A DNA stretch of 64,000 bases, from contig NC_016078.1 of NCBI RefSeq assembly GCF_000230555.1, positions 620,001-684,000 on the forward strand. The letters are read 5' to 3'. Source of the DNA: Pelagibacterium halotolerans B2. Its GTDB lineage: Bacteria; Pseudomonadota; Alphaproteobacteria; Rhizobiales; Devosiaceae. The notes under the pieces are model-generated. The model worked only from the letters and a program-made list of their open reading frames with translations, made no database searches and had not been told where the DNA came from. Positions within the stretch are counted from its first letter, which is position 1; every line of letters starts with the position of its first letter. Of this stretch, positions 44,481 through 51,960 are shown piece after piece. A program made the position numbers and the translations under genes.

Positions 44481-44965
44481 GACTCGCGGTTTTTTTCCTT
44501 GCTTCGGCTTTGCTGCTCACGTCAGGCCCTGCATCGGGGCAGGAGGCGGGCGTGGACCTGTCCGTCGTGACCGTACGTGATAGCGCGGGCGAGACGACGG
44601 CGCTGGGCGATCTGGTGGACGGCCCGACCATCATCCATTTCTGGGCGACCTGGTGCGCGCCGTGCCTTGAGGAATTGCCGCAGCTCGATGCGTTTGCAAA
44701 GCGGCTGGAGCCGGGGGAACTGGTTGTGGTTTCGGTCGATACCGCCGGGTATGAGCGGATTGCCGATTATCTCGGCGATCTGGACGTCGGGCTGGAGAGC
44801 TACCAGCAGATCGAGGGCAATGTCGGGAGCGTGTTCGGGATATTGGGCTATCCGAGCACGTTTGTGCTCGATGGCGGTGGAGAGATCGTGTTTCGGCGGC
44901 AGGGGGCGGTCCAGTGGCCGGACGCGGATATCGCCGCCGAAATGATGGCGTTGATCGCGCTCTAA
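44477..44965 (+). CDS. TlpA-family periplasmic thiol:disulfide protein
   Basis: A 162-residue protein with a signal peptide (cleavage near SGQ) and a thioredoxin-fold domain. The redox motif is WCAPC (C60, C63) in HFWATWCAPCLEELPQLD, with the cis-Pro loop GYPSTFVLDGGGEIV. Relatives reduce periplasmic disulfides, for example for cytochrome c or copper-site assembly. It is translationally coupled to the antitoxin (ATGA overlap). The link between a toxin-antitoxin pair and a thioredoxin is unexplained. Confidence 0.92.
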   Translation: MRLAVFFLASALLLTSGPASGQEAGVDLSVVTVRDSAGETTALGDLVDGPTIIHFWATWCAPCLEELPQLDAFAKRLEPGELVVVSVDTAGYERIADYLGDLDVGLESYQQIEGNVGSVFGILGYPSTFVLDGGGEIVFRRQGAVQWPDADIAAEMMALIAL

Positions 44966-44985
44966 AAGCGCTTCCAGGACAAGGT

Positions 44986-45192
44986 TTAAGACTTGCCGCC
45001 CGAATTGTGCTGGCGGTCTTCCTGGTTCATGCCGCGGCGGCTGACGGCGTATTCGCTGTCGCGGGCGTCCTTGTCGCGCGGGGCGCGGCTGTGGGACTGT
45101 TCGGGGTGGCGGTCGACCTCGCCGGGTTTGGGCACGTCGGACTTATGCTCGAGATTTCTTTCGAACTGCTCGTGGGTTTTCTTGCCTTGCAT
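44986..45192 (-). CDS. Small hydrophilic protein, unknown function
   Basis: A 68-residue, highly charged protein without hydrophobic segments, rich in Lys, Arg, Glu, Asp, Gln and His and likely disordered. An ideal AAAGGAG ribosome site lies nine bases before the ATG, which argues for a real gene. It is convergent with the tlpA gene. I do not recognise the family; similar short stress-type proteins are common in Rhizobiales. Confidence 0.65.
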   Translation of the reverse strand: MQGKKTHEQFERNLEHKSDVPKPGEVDRHPEQSHSRAPRDKDARDSEYAVSRRGMNQEDRQHNSGGKS

Positions 45193-45293
45193 GGCGCGAA
45201 CTCCTTTGGTGAGGTTCGGTATGCAAGGGAAAACGGCCAGCCGCCGTTTCGTTGCGGGCGGCCAGCCTGGGTTAACCGGGGGGCGGCGTACAC

Positions 45294-45809
45294 TCAGTGA
45301 TTATGCCCGGCGTGGCTGTGCTGGGTGGCGGTGGGGGATTCGATTTCGACCTCGAGGTCGAGATGGAAGGTTTCAAATTCCAGTTCGAGATCGAAATGCT
45401 CGCCCTCGGCGAGCGGGGCTGAAAGGTCCGAAAGCGCGATGGCGAGGCCGTTGGGGGCAAAGACCATATCGGCGCCGGCCGGGATGGGCAGGGCGGGGAT
45501 GGCGGTGAAGGTCAGTTCGCCGCCGGTGTTTTCGAGCCCGACGATTTCGGCTGTGGCGGCGATTTCGGTTTCGGCGCCGATCAGCGTCACGAGGGCGTCC
45601 GAGCCGTTTTCGATATCGACATAGACCAGAGCGCCCGAGGCGTCGGTGGCGTTGGCCCAGGCGTGGATGGCGCGGACGCCATTGGCTTGGGCGACGTGTT
45701 CGTCGTGGTCCTCGTGCTCGTGCTCTTCGTGATGCTCGTCGGAATGGTCGTCCTGCGCAAAGGCCGGGCTTGCGATGAGGGCGAGGGAAAAGAGGGCGGC
45801 GCGGATCAT
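45294..45809 (-). CDS. His-rich periplasmic PCu(A)C-fold metal protein
   Basis: A 171-residue secreted protein. After the signal peptide (cleavage AFA-Q) comes an acidic, His-rich stretch with about eight His among Asp and Glu (DDHSDEHHEEHEHEDHDEH). A PCu(A)C-like domain follows (GALVYVDIENGSDALVTLIGAETE, then PIPAGADMVF and LAEGEHFDLELEF), and the chain ends HSHAGHNH. The copper-binding Met/His residues of true PCu(A)C are mostly lost (the HxM block reads LAIAL), so zinc or another metal is more likely. It lies 28 bases after the ABC permease gene on the same strand, as the last gene of the operon. ATG 45809 follows GGAG. Confidence 0.82.
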   Translation of the reverse strand: MIRAALFSLALIASPAFAQDDHSDEHHEEHEHEDHDEHVAQANGVRAIHAWANATDASGALVYVDIENGSDALVTLIGAETEIAATAEIVGLENTGGELTFTAIPALPIPAGADMVFAPNGLAIALSDLSAPLAEGEHFDLELEFETFHLDLEVEIESPTATQHSHAGHNH

Positions 45810-45824
45810 GATCGTGCTCCAGTG

Positions 45825-45847
45825 CAAATGTTATATCTTAACTGCGC
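45825..45847. promoter_or_regulatory. Zur-box-like sequence
   Basis: AAATGTTATA (45826-45835) matches one half of the alphaproteobacterial Zur operator almost exactly; the other half (CTTAACTGCGC) is degenerate. It lies 16 bases upstream of the His-rich gene. The match is to a half site only, so Zur control is tentative. Confidence 0.35.
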
Positions 45848-47166
45848 AGATCGGTAACGACGGGACGTGACAAAGCGATGAAGGCGGGGAGCAGCGCGAG
45901 GATGACGGTAAGGCTGACGAAGGCGGCAACGAGGTGAAACTCGGGCCAGCCGAGCGTGGCGTTGACGAGGATGTCGGTGCGCTCGGTGACGATCCGCGAG
46001 ATGATCGCCGAGGCGGCGTAACCCACGGCGATGCCACCGATGGCGCCGAGGACGATCAGCGTGGCGGCATAGGACCAGACCACCGAAAAGACGAACCGGG
46101 CCGGAGCGCCCAGCGCGCGCAAAAGGGCGAGGCGGCGGGCAAAGAGGCGCGTGAGAATGACGAGCCCGGTCAGAACGCCCGCCGTGACGAGGATTTGCGT
46201 CACGACCGCCATGACGCTCATGATCTGGCGCACATCGCCCATAAGGCTGTGAAGGCTGACAAGGACCGAGCCGGGGAAGAACGCCATGGTTTCGGCGGTG
46301 GTGAACTGGGCGCGCAGGGCGTAATTGGCGTAAAGCTGTTCGGCGGAAACCAGAATGGCTGGGGTGCCGGGGAAATAGGCCGGATCGAAGGGCGGACCGA
46401 GTTGATCGGCGCTTTCGGGCGCGTGGCCATTGGCAAGGCCGTGGATTTCCCACACCGCTTCGACCGGCACGATGATGGCGCGATCCCACGGGCTGCCGGT
46501 GGGCGCCATGCGGCCCGATACGGTGTATTCGAAATGGGCGTGTGCGTCGTCCTCGGCGGCATCGCCGACGCCGTGGGCGGGGGAGAATCTATCGCCGATG
46601 GCAAGATCGACGCGCGAGCCGATGACCGCATCGGTGTGGGCGGCAAACATTTCGCCCTCGGCCAGCATATCGGACATGTGGGTGACGAACTGGGCCGTCG
46701 AGCCGACAATGGGGAACCCATTGTAGCTATCGCCATAGGCGATGGGGGCGGCGAGCGAGACGTCGGGGGCGGTGGCGACGGTATCGTAGATGTCGCCCGA
46801 GAGCAGGGGGACGTCGGAGGGCTGGAGATAGACAGCCGCGAACAGCATGGTGATTTCGCTGCCGGGCGCTGAAATGACCAGATCGAACGGATCGGCGGCG
46901 CGGGCGGTGCCCTGGCGCAAACCGCGCTCCTGGGCGATCAGGCCCACTCCGATGCCGACGGAAACGGCGATCAGGGTAACAAACAGCACATTGGTCCAGC
47001 GGAAGCGCCAGAGCATGGCGCGAACCAGCGCCAAGGGGCGGAAACCGAAAAGGACAAGAGCGCCGACGACGATGGCGGGGAGGAGCAGGACGATGAGGAC
47101 GGTCGTGTCCTGCCAGACGACCGGCATCCACTCGATGGCGCGGAACAGCGGGGCGAGGGGGTTCAT
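45838..47166 (-). CDS. FtsX/MacB-type ABC transporter permease
   Basis: A 442-residue membrane protein. Two N-terminal helices (about residues 22-45 and 57-80) are followed by a 220-residue periplasmic domain with a His-containing DDAHAHFEY segment, then three C-terminal helices with the FtsX pattern (ILTRLFARRLALLRALGAPARFVFSVVWSY). MacB-type permeases move substrates across or within the envelope without a classical channel. Gene order with an ATPase, a His-rich periplasmic protein and a CxxC protein resembles the zinc-regulated Zrg operon of Vibrio. ATGA overlap couples it to the ATPase gene. Confidence 0.88.
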   Translation of the reverse strand: MNPLAPLFRAIEWMPVVWQDTTVLIVLLLPAIVVGALVLFGFRPLALVRAMLWRFRWTNVLFVTLIAVSVGIGVGLIAQERGLRQGTARAADPFDLVISAPGSEITMLFAAVYLQPSDVPLLSGDIYDTVATAPDVSLAAPIAYGDSYNGFPIVGSTAQFVTHMSDMLAEGEMFAAHTDAVIGSRVDLAIGDRFSPAHGVGDAAEDDAHAHFEYTVSGRMAPTGSPWDRAIIVPVEAVWEIHGLANGHAPESADQLGPPFDPAYFPGTPAILVSAEQLYANYALRAQFTTAETMAFFPGSVLVSLHSLMGDVRQIMSVMAVVTQILVTAGVLTGLVILTRLFARRLALLRALGAPARFVFSVVWSYAATLIVLGAIGGIAVGYAASAIISRIVTERTDILVNATLGWPEFHLVAAFVSLTVILALLPAFIALSRPVVTDLRS

Positions 47167-47873
47167 GAGACAAGCCCGTCGGAGACGATGCGGCCATCGA
47201 CGATCTCGATCACCCGGTCCATGCGCGAATGGACGGCAGGATCGTGGCTGACCGCAATCAGGGTCTTGCCCTCGTCGCGGGCGAGGGTGACCAGATCGTC
47301 TATCAGTGCGTCGGCGGTCTTGCGGTCGAGACTGGCGGTGGGTTCGTCGGCGAGGATGATTTCGGGATTGGCGGCAAGGGCGCGGGCGATAGCGACGCGC
47401 TGGCGCTCGCCGCCCGAAAAGCTCTCGACGGTGCGCGCGCCATGAGTGATGCCCAGGCGGGCAAGGACGGCTTGGGCCGTATCGGCAATGCCCGACTGGC
47501 GGGCGCGGGATGTATAGGCGCCGGGCAGCGCGGCGTTGGCGGCGGCGGAAAGTTCCTCAAACAGCAGGAAGTCCTGGAACACCATGCCGACGTGATGGCG
47601 GCGGAATTTGGCACGCGCTTCGGCCGAAAGGGGCAAAAGCCCGGTCGCGCCCCAACTGACCGTGCCCGTGGCATTTTCGGCGAGCCCGGCAAGAGCGAAA
47701 AGGAATGTCGATTTGCCCGCGCCCGACGGGCCGCGCACGCCAAGGCAGGTGCCCAGCGTAAGCGCGAAATCGGGAACCGTGAGCAGGGCGCGGCCCGAAG
47801 GGGCGGTGACCGCGAGGTCAGTGATGGTAAGGCCGAGGCTCATGGGGACGCTGGGTGTGTTGCGAGGCTTCAT
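47163..47873 (-). CDS. ABC transporter ATP-binding protein (LolD/MacB type)
   Basis: A 236-residue ATPase. Walker A is GPSGAGKST, the Q-loop is VFQDFLLFEEL, the signature is FSGGERQR, Walker B is IILADEPTASLD and the switch His is in AVSHDP, the usual set for FtsE/LolD/MacB ATPases. The start could be 47873 or the ATG at 47843; neither has a good ribosome site, and 47873 abuts an intergenic repeat. It pairs with the downstream permease by a four-base overlap. Confidence 0.92.
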   Translation of the reverse strand: MKPRNTPSVPMSLGLTITDLAVTAPSGRALLTVPDFALTLGTCLGVRGPSGAGKSTFLFALAGLAENATGTVSWGATGLLPLSAEARAKFRRHHVGMVFQDFLLFEELSAAANAALPGAYTSRARQSGIADTAQAVLARLGITHGARTVESFSGGERQRVAIARALAANPEIILADEPTASLDRKTADALIDDLVTLARDEGKTLIAVSHDPAVHSRMDRVIEIVDGRIVSDGLVS

Positions 47874-47875
47874 GA

Positions 47876-47910
47876 TGGATTCCGGGCATGAAGCCCGGAA
47901 TGACGAGGGG
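47876..47910. repeat. CCGGGATGAC-type hairpin repeat
   Basis: ATTCCGGGCATGAAGCCCGG followed by AATGACGAGGGG, a short hairpin between the ATPase gene and the upstream CxxC gene. It belongs to the family also seen at 34809, 51058 and 52685. Confidence 0.7.
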
Positions 47911-47963
47911 CGGTAAGGTTCGAATCGAACTCGCCTTCAGAGAGCGGCGGCACTGAATGCGGG

Positions 47964-48401
47964 TCAGGCGCGCTCCTGCACGGCATCGACAAGGCGGACG
48001 CGGGAAACGAAGCCCAGTTCGGGATCGGTGTAGGTGCCCAGGTCCAGCGTGCCGCGGGTGATGATCTTGACGTTGAAGGGGATGGTATCGACCACGCGCT
48101 GGGCATAGACGGCAAGGATGTCATTGGGCCATTCGGCTTCCGACGAGCAGAACGGGCAGACCGCCATGGGGATATTGGTCAGAACGTAGAAATTGGAATC
48201 CGCCTTGAGCGGGGGCGCCATGAAACCCTCGATGGCCACGCGCACGCCCTCGTTCTGTCGCGCGAACGGGGTAAAACTCATGTCTTTTTCGTAGAGCTCG
48301 CGCAGGCGCACCTGCGGTTCGGCGGCCACGGCACGGGTGACGATGAAGGGGGCGGCGAGAACGGCGCCAGAGGCGGTGGCGAAAAATCCGCGTCTGTTCA
48401 T
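47964..48401 (-). CDS. Tat-exported CxxC protein (DUF3299-like)
   Basis: A 145-residue protein. It has a twin-arginine signal (NRRGFFATASGAVLAAPF), then a compact domain with VRVAIEGFMAPPLKADSNFYVLTN and a VCPFC motif near residue 85, followed by a strand-rich end. The pattern resembles DUF3299, which is found with zinc-linked ABC operons, but the cysteine motif differs. Tat export suggests it folds or takes up a cofactor or metal in the cytoplasm. GGCAAAGGAG precedes the ATG. It is the first gene of the operon with the ABC transporter and the His-rich protein. Confidence 0.75.
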   Translation of the reverse strand: MNRRGFFATASGAVLAAPFIVTRAVAAEPQVRLRELYEKDMSFTPFARQNEGVRVAIEGFMAPPLKADSNFYVLTNIPMAVCPFCSSEAEWPNDILAVYAQRVVDTIPFNVKIITRGTLDLGTYTDPELGFVSRVRLVDAVQERA

Positions 48402-48469
48402 GGGAAATCTCCTTTGCCTGATGCTGAAATATTAGCAGGCAGCGGGCCGTGTTGTGTGACAGTGATATG

Positions 48470-48495
48470 AAAAGAGGGCCGGCGGACCGGCCCTC
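48470..48495 (-). terminator. Terminator after alkaline phosphatase gene
   Basis: On the minus strand GAGGGCCGG and CCGGCCCTC form a perfect 9-bp stem with loop TCCG (48474-48495), followed by TTTTCAT. It is 24 bases past the phosphatase stop. Confidence 0.85.
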
Positions 48496-48518
48496 TCGCA
48501 AAGCTGTGATGCGCGCGC

Positions 48519-49997
48519 TTACTCGGCGGCGCCGAACACTGCATGGTTCATGACGTGGAAGATCATTTCCTGATCCATGGTGCCGCCGAACAGATGCGAC
48601 CAGGGACCGTTGGCCCACAGGCCGACATCGACGCCCGAGTGGGTTTCCGAGCCCATCGGGATCAGGGCCTGCTGCAGGTAGTCGGGGTCCTGAGCTTCTT
48701 CCTGGGTCAGGTCGGGGCGCTCACCCGAATAGGTGCCGTCTTCCTGTTCGATCAGGACCGAACCGGCGCCGTTGGTGTAGGACACGACGGTATAGGGCTT
48801 GCCATCGGCAGCGGTAACCGGCTCACCGGAGTGTTCGACCTGGCCGGCGGCCACGCCCATGCAAAGGCCGGTGATCGGCGTGCCACGACCGCAATAGCCG
48901 TTGAACGACATGACGTGCTCGTGGTCGGCGGTGACGATGATGAGCGTGTTCTCGAGATCGACCATTTCCTGGGCCGCGGCAACGGCCTCGGCAAGGGCGA
49001 CGCCGTCGGTGAAGGCGCGATGCGCGTTGCCGCCATGGCTGGCGTGATCGACGCGGCCGGCTTCAACCATCAGGTAGAAACCGTCTTCATCGCCCTGCAG
49101 GGATTCGATGGCAGCAGTGGTCATGTCGGCGAGGGAGGGTTCGCCTTCGGGGCGGTCGTGCTCGTAATTCATGTCCGAATTGGTGAACAGGCCGAGGACC
49201 GGGGCGGAGAGATCGGCGGCAGCGAGGTCTTCGGAATTGTAAACCACCTGGGCGCCGATTTCGGCGGCGCGGTCAATCAGGTTCACATCGTCCGGGCGGT
49301 TGCCGGTACCGACTTCGAGCTCGGTGCCTTCGGGCGCAAACGAGCGCGCGCCGCCGCCAAGGGCGATGTCGATCACGCCGGCTTCCATCTGATCGATGAG
49401 CTGGGTGGCGATATCGGTGCAACCTTCGGGAGCATTGTTTTCCCAGTTGCGGTTGGCCGTCTTGGCATAGACCGCAGCGCCGGTGGCGTGCGTGATGCGG
49501 GCGGTCGAAACGACACCCACCGACTTGCCGGCTTCCGAAACGAGTTCGGAGAACAGGGTCAGGGGGGCTTCGGTCGAACAATCGTTATGGACGACGGTAT
49601 CGGCCATGTTGATGGTGTTGAAGACCTGCTTGACGCCGGTGTTCATGGCGCCCGCCGTGGGGGCGGAGTCCGGGGTCTGGGCGTTGATGTTGTAGGTCTT
49701 GATGATCGCCGAATGCGGATAGAGGTCGTAGGGCAGATTGTGCTCTTCGCCCAAAAGGCCCATTTCCTGGCCCTGGAAGACGCGAATGCCGTAATTGGTG
49801 CCGATGCCCATGCCGTCGGCGACGAACAGGATGACGTTCATGGCCTGGTTGGTGTTGGGCTGGGCGGCGACGCGCTCGGCGAGCAGATCCTGGCCGGCGG
49901 TGAAATAATCGCTCTGTGCCTGGACGACGTCCTGGCCGAGAGCTGTGGATGCGCAAAGCGCGATGGAAAGGGTAGACACTAGCGTCCGACGAAACAT
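48519..49997 (-). CDS. Alkaline phosphatase (PhoA family)
   Basis: A 492-residue secreted enzyme. It has a signal peptide (about residues 1-21), VADGMGIGTNYG (metal Asp), the nucleophile Ser in PDSAPTAGAMNTG, EAGRVDHASHGG, and the TADHEHVMSFNG block, all of the PF00245 family. It releases phosphate from organic esters in the periplasm and needs Zn and Mg. GGAGGCAACC precedes the ATG at 49997. A clear Pho box 48-87 bases upstream predicts induction by PhoB in phosphate starvation. Confidence 0.95.
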   Translation of the reverse strand: MFRRTLVSTLSIALCASTALGQDVVQAQSDYFTAGQDLLAERVAAQPNTNQAMNVILFVADGMGIGTNYGIRVFQGQEMGLLGEEHNLPYDLYPHSAIIKTYNINAQTPDSAPTAGAMNTGVKQVFNTINMADTVVHNDCSTEAPLTLFSELVSEAGKSVGVVSTARITHATGAAVYAKTANRNWENNAPEGCTDIATQLIDQMEAGVIDIALGGGARSFAPEGTELEVGTGNRPDDVNLIDRAAEIGAQVVYNSEDLAAADLSAPVLGLFTNSDMNYEHDRPEGEPSLADMTTAAIESLQGDEDGFYLMVEAGRVDHASHGGNAHRAFTDGVALAEAVAAAQEMVDLENTLIIVTADHEHVMSFNGYCGRGTPITGLCMGVAAGQVEHSGEPVTAADGKPYTVVSYTNGAGSVLIEQEDGTYSGERPDLTQEEAQDPDYLQQALIPMGSETHSGVDVGLWANGPWSHLFGGTMDQEMIFHVMNHAVFGAAE

Positions 49998-50044
49998 GGT
50001 TGCCTCCATGGGGTTTCGATCGGGGCGGACGCTATTTGTGTTGT

Positions 50045-50084
50045 GTGACGGTCAGGTCACCTGCAGATGACGGTTCGGTGACGG
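50045..50084 (-). promoter_or_regulatory. Pho box upstream of alkaline phosphatase
   Basis: On the minus strand CCGTCAC-CGAA-CCGTCAT (50067-50084) gives two 7-base direct repeats 11 bases apart, the standard PhoB unit (consensus CTGTCAT). A third CCGTCAC at 50045-50051 is 22 bases further, in the same phase. Confidence 0.8.
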
Positions 50085-50108
50085 TGGAAAAGTTCCCCGT
50101 GCCGGCGG

Positions 50109-50906
50109 TTATTTTCCGGCCGCCTGGTCGCGGCGCAACTGGGCGACCTCGGCGCGCAGGGCGCGGACCTCGGAGAGCACAAGCTCGGTTTCGCTGCGCA
50201 ATTGCTGGCGCTGGGTGGTCGCTTCGGAATCGTGCTCTTCCTGCATGGCCGAAACGATGACACCGATGAAAAGGTTGAGCACAGTGAAGGCCGTGGCGCC
50301 GATGAAGGGCACAAAGAAGATCCAGGCGGTGGGGTGAACCTCCATGACCGGCCGCACGATGCCCATCGACCAGCTTTCCAGCGTCATCACCTGAAACAGG
50401 GTATAGAACGAGGCCGGAACCGAGCCAAACCATTGGGGGAAGGTGGCGCCGTAAAGCTTGGTCGCCATGACGGCAAAGACATAGAACACCAGCATGAGCA
50501 GGACGAAGATCGAGGCGATGCCGGGCAGCGAGGCGACCAGCCCGCCGATGACCTTGCGCAGCGAGGGAACCACCGAAATCAGCCGCAACACCCGAAGGAT
50601 GCGCAGGGCGCGCAGCACAGTGAACGGACCCGAGGCGGGGATGAGCGCGATGGCGACGATGGCAAAATCGAAGATCGACCACGGATCGCGGAAGAATTTG
50701 AGCCCGTGCGCGTAGAGCCGCAACACGATTTCGACGACGAACAGCGCAAGGATTATCGAATCGAGCGTCATGAGCGCCGGGCCGATGGCGGCCATCACCT
50801 CAGGGGAGGTTTCCAGCCCCAGGGTGATGGCGTTGATGACGATCACCGCGATGATGAACTGCTCCCAGCGGCGGGAGGAGAGCAGAAGGGCAAGCTGGCC
50901 GCGCAT
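50109..50906 (-). CDS. Voltage-gated sodium channel (BacNav)
   Basis: A roughly 265-residue six-helix channel subunit that would form a homotetramer. S4 carries regularly spaced arginines (RALRILRVLRLISVVPSLRK). The pore filter TLESWSM (about residues 175-181) is identical to that of the well-studied NavAb and differs from potassium channels, so Na+ selectivity is predicted. The last 45 residues are a Gln/Glu/Arg-rich coiled coil, as in other BacNav. The ATG at 50906 is used; a TTG at 50915 is possible. It lies upstream of the phosphatase on the same strand, separated by the Pho box. Confidence 0.95.
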   Translation of the reverse strand: MRGQLALLLSSRRWEQFIIAVIVINAITLGLETSPEVMAAIGPALMTLDSIILALFVVEIVLRLYAHGLKFFRDPWSIFDFAIVAIALIPASGPFTVLRALRILRVLRLISVVPSLRKVIGGLVASLPGIASIFVLLMLVFYVFAVMATKLYGATFPQWFGSVPASFYTLFQVMTLESWSMGIVRPVMEVHPTAWIFFVPFIGATAFTVLNLFIGVIVSAMQEEHDSEATTQRQQLRSETELVLSEVRALRAEVAQLRRDQAAGK

Positions 50907-51012
50907 CTTGGGCAAACGATCCTGAAGTGATTTCGGCGCGGCAAGCCAAATCGGATTTGGGGGAGGCGGTCAAGGGGTGATGGTGGCGCAGCAGGCGGAC
51001 GCCTGGGCTGAA

Positions 51013-51160
51013 TCGACATTTGCGTGGGGAGGCCCCAGCCTTGCCAGATCCACCACCTTGTCACCCCGGCCTTGAGCCGGGGCCGAGTACACTCAGCGTC
51101 GGAGATAGAACCGTCGTCGCTGCGGTTACCGGATCCCGGGTCAAGCCCGGGATGGCGTTG
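51013..51160. repeat. Composite intergenic repeat
   Basis: This fills most of the 334-base gap 50907-51240, which holds no other gene. The segment TCGACATTTGCG... CCTTGCCAGATCCACCA...GTCACCCCGG recurs at 52645-52710. Two hairpins of the CCGGG type follow (CCCGGCCTTGAGCCGGGG near 51064 and CCCGGGTCAAGCCCGGG near 51135). Confidence 0.72.
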
Positions 51161-51240
51161 GGGAAAGGACCGGTTTTTGCCGCTTTTTTCCCGCCCGGCG
51201 ACGGCGCATTTTTGAGGGCCGAGCAAGCGCCGATTCAGCA

Positions 51241-51585
51241 TCATCCGTGATGTGCCCGTGAATCGTCGGGCGCTTCGGCGCGGTCCGTGAGGGTATAGTC
51301 GCGCACCACATGGGCGACGCGGAGGCGGTAGGCGGTGAAGACGCCGGCGCGGCCTTCGGATTGTCCGGCGCGATGGGCGGGACTGATGCGCCAGCGGCGG
51401 ACGGCGTCCTCGTCGGTGAAGAAAGAGAGCGAGAGGATTTTGTCGGGGTCCGAAAGGCTCTGGAAGCGTTCGACCGAGATAAAGCCTTCGATCTGTTTGA
51501 GGCGTTCCAGCAGGTCGGCGGCGATGTCGAGATAGCGCTGGCGCTCCGCGGTGGCGGGGATCACCTCGAAAATGACGGCGATCAT
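51241..51585 (-). CDS. Antibiotic biosynthesis monooxygenase-fold protein
   Basis: A 114-residue protein with a dimeric alpha-beta ABM fold: AVIFEVIPATAERQRYLDIAADLL, IEGFISVERFQSLSDPDKILSLSFFTDEDAVRRWR. Relatives are cofactor-free monooxygenases or heme-degrading enzymes, many of unknown function. Its start overlaps the NIPSNAP stop by four bases, so the two are co-translated under the divergent ArsR-type regulator. Confidence 0.85.
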   Translation of the reverse strand: MIAVIFEVIPATAERQRYLDIAADLLERLKQIEGFISVERFQSLSDPDKILSLSFFTDEDAVRRWRISPAHRAGQSEGRAGVFTAYRLRVAHVVRDYTLTDRAEAPDDSRAHHG

Positions 51586-51890
51586 GGGAGGGTGACCTGT
51601 TTGAGGAAGGTACGATCCTCGCGCAGCAGGAATTTTTCGGCTTGCGCGAAGGCATAGTTTTCGCGGCCCAGCGGATCGGCGGCCAGCCGGGCGCGGTAGG
51701 CTTCGTAGGCGGCAAGGCTTTCGATATTGTAGATGCCGTAGGCGAGAGTGGTCGAGCCTTCATGGGGCGCGTAATAGCCGACAAGATCGGCGCCGCAGCG
51801 CGGGATGGCCTCGGCCCAATTGCGGGCGTAGCGGATGAAGGCGTCCTTTTTTGTCGGATCGATGTGGTAGCGGATGACGCAGGTGAACAT
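51582..51890 (-). CDS. NIPSNAP-family protein
   Basis: A 102-residue protein with the NIPSNAP ferredoxin-like fold: MFTCVIRYHIDPTKKDAFIRYARNW, then LVGYYAPHEGSTTLAYGIYNIESLAAYEAYR and a C-terminal RTFLKQV. Biochemical role unknown; the dimeric fold is related to ABM proteins, and here it is coupled to one. The frame is open further upstream antisense to the ArsR gene; conserved sequence starts at 51890. An operator palindrome lies 47-70 bases upstream. Confidence 0.85.
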   Translation of the reverse strand: MFTCVIRYHIDPTKKDAFIRYARNWAEAIPRCGADLVGYYAPHEGSTTLAYGIYNIESLAAYEAYRARLAADPLGRENYAFAQAEKFLLREDRTFLKQVTLP

Positions 51891-51936
51891 GGCGGGTCCT
51901 TTCGGTTGGCGGCATGGTACAGATTGCATGGCGCAG

Positions 51937-51960
51937 ATGGTTCGATTATGATCGAACCAT
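51937..51960. promoter_or_regulatory. Operator overlapping the ArsR start codon
   Basis: ATGGTTCGAT (51937-51946) and ATCGAACCAT (51951-51960) are perfect 10-base arms around TATG. The site covers the first two bases of the ArsR-type start codon at 51959 and sits upstream of the NIPSNAP-ABM operon, so one bound dimer could shut both. Confidence 0.75.

Noticed and set aside
45193..45293. A terminator after the His-rich metal gene.
   Set aside because: Only a six-base GCCGCC/GGCGGC stem with a mismatched base is visible, so the call is too weak.
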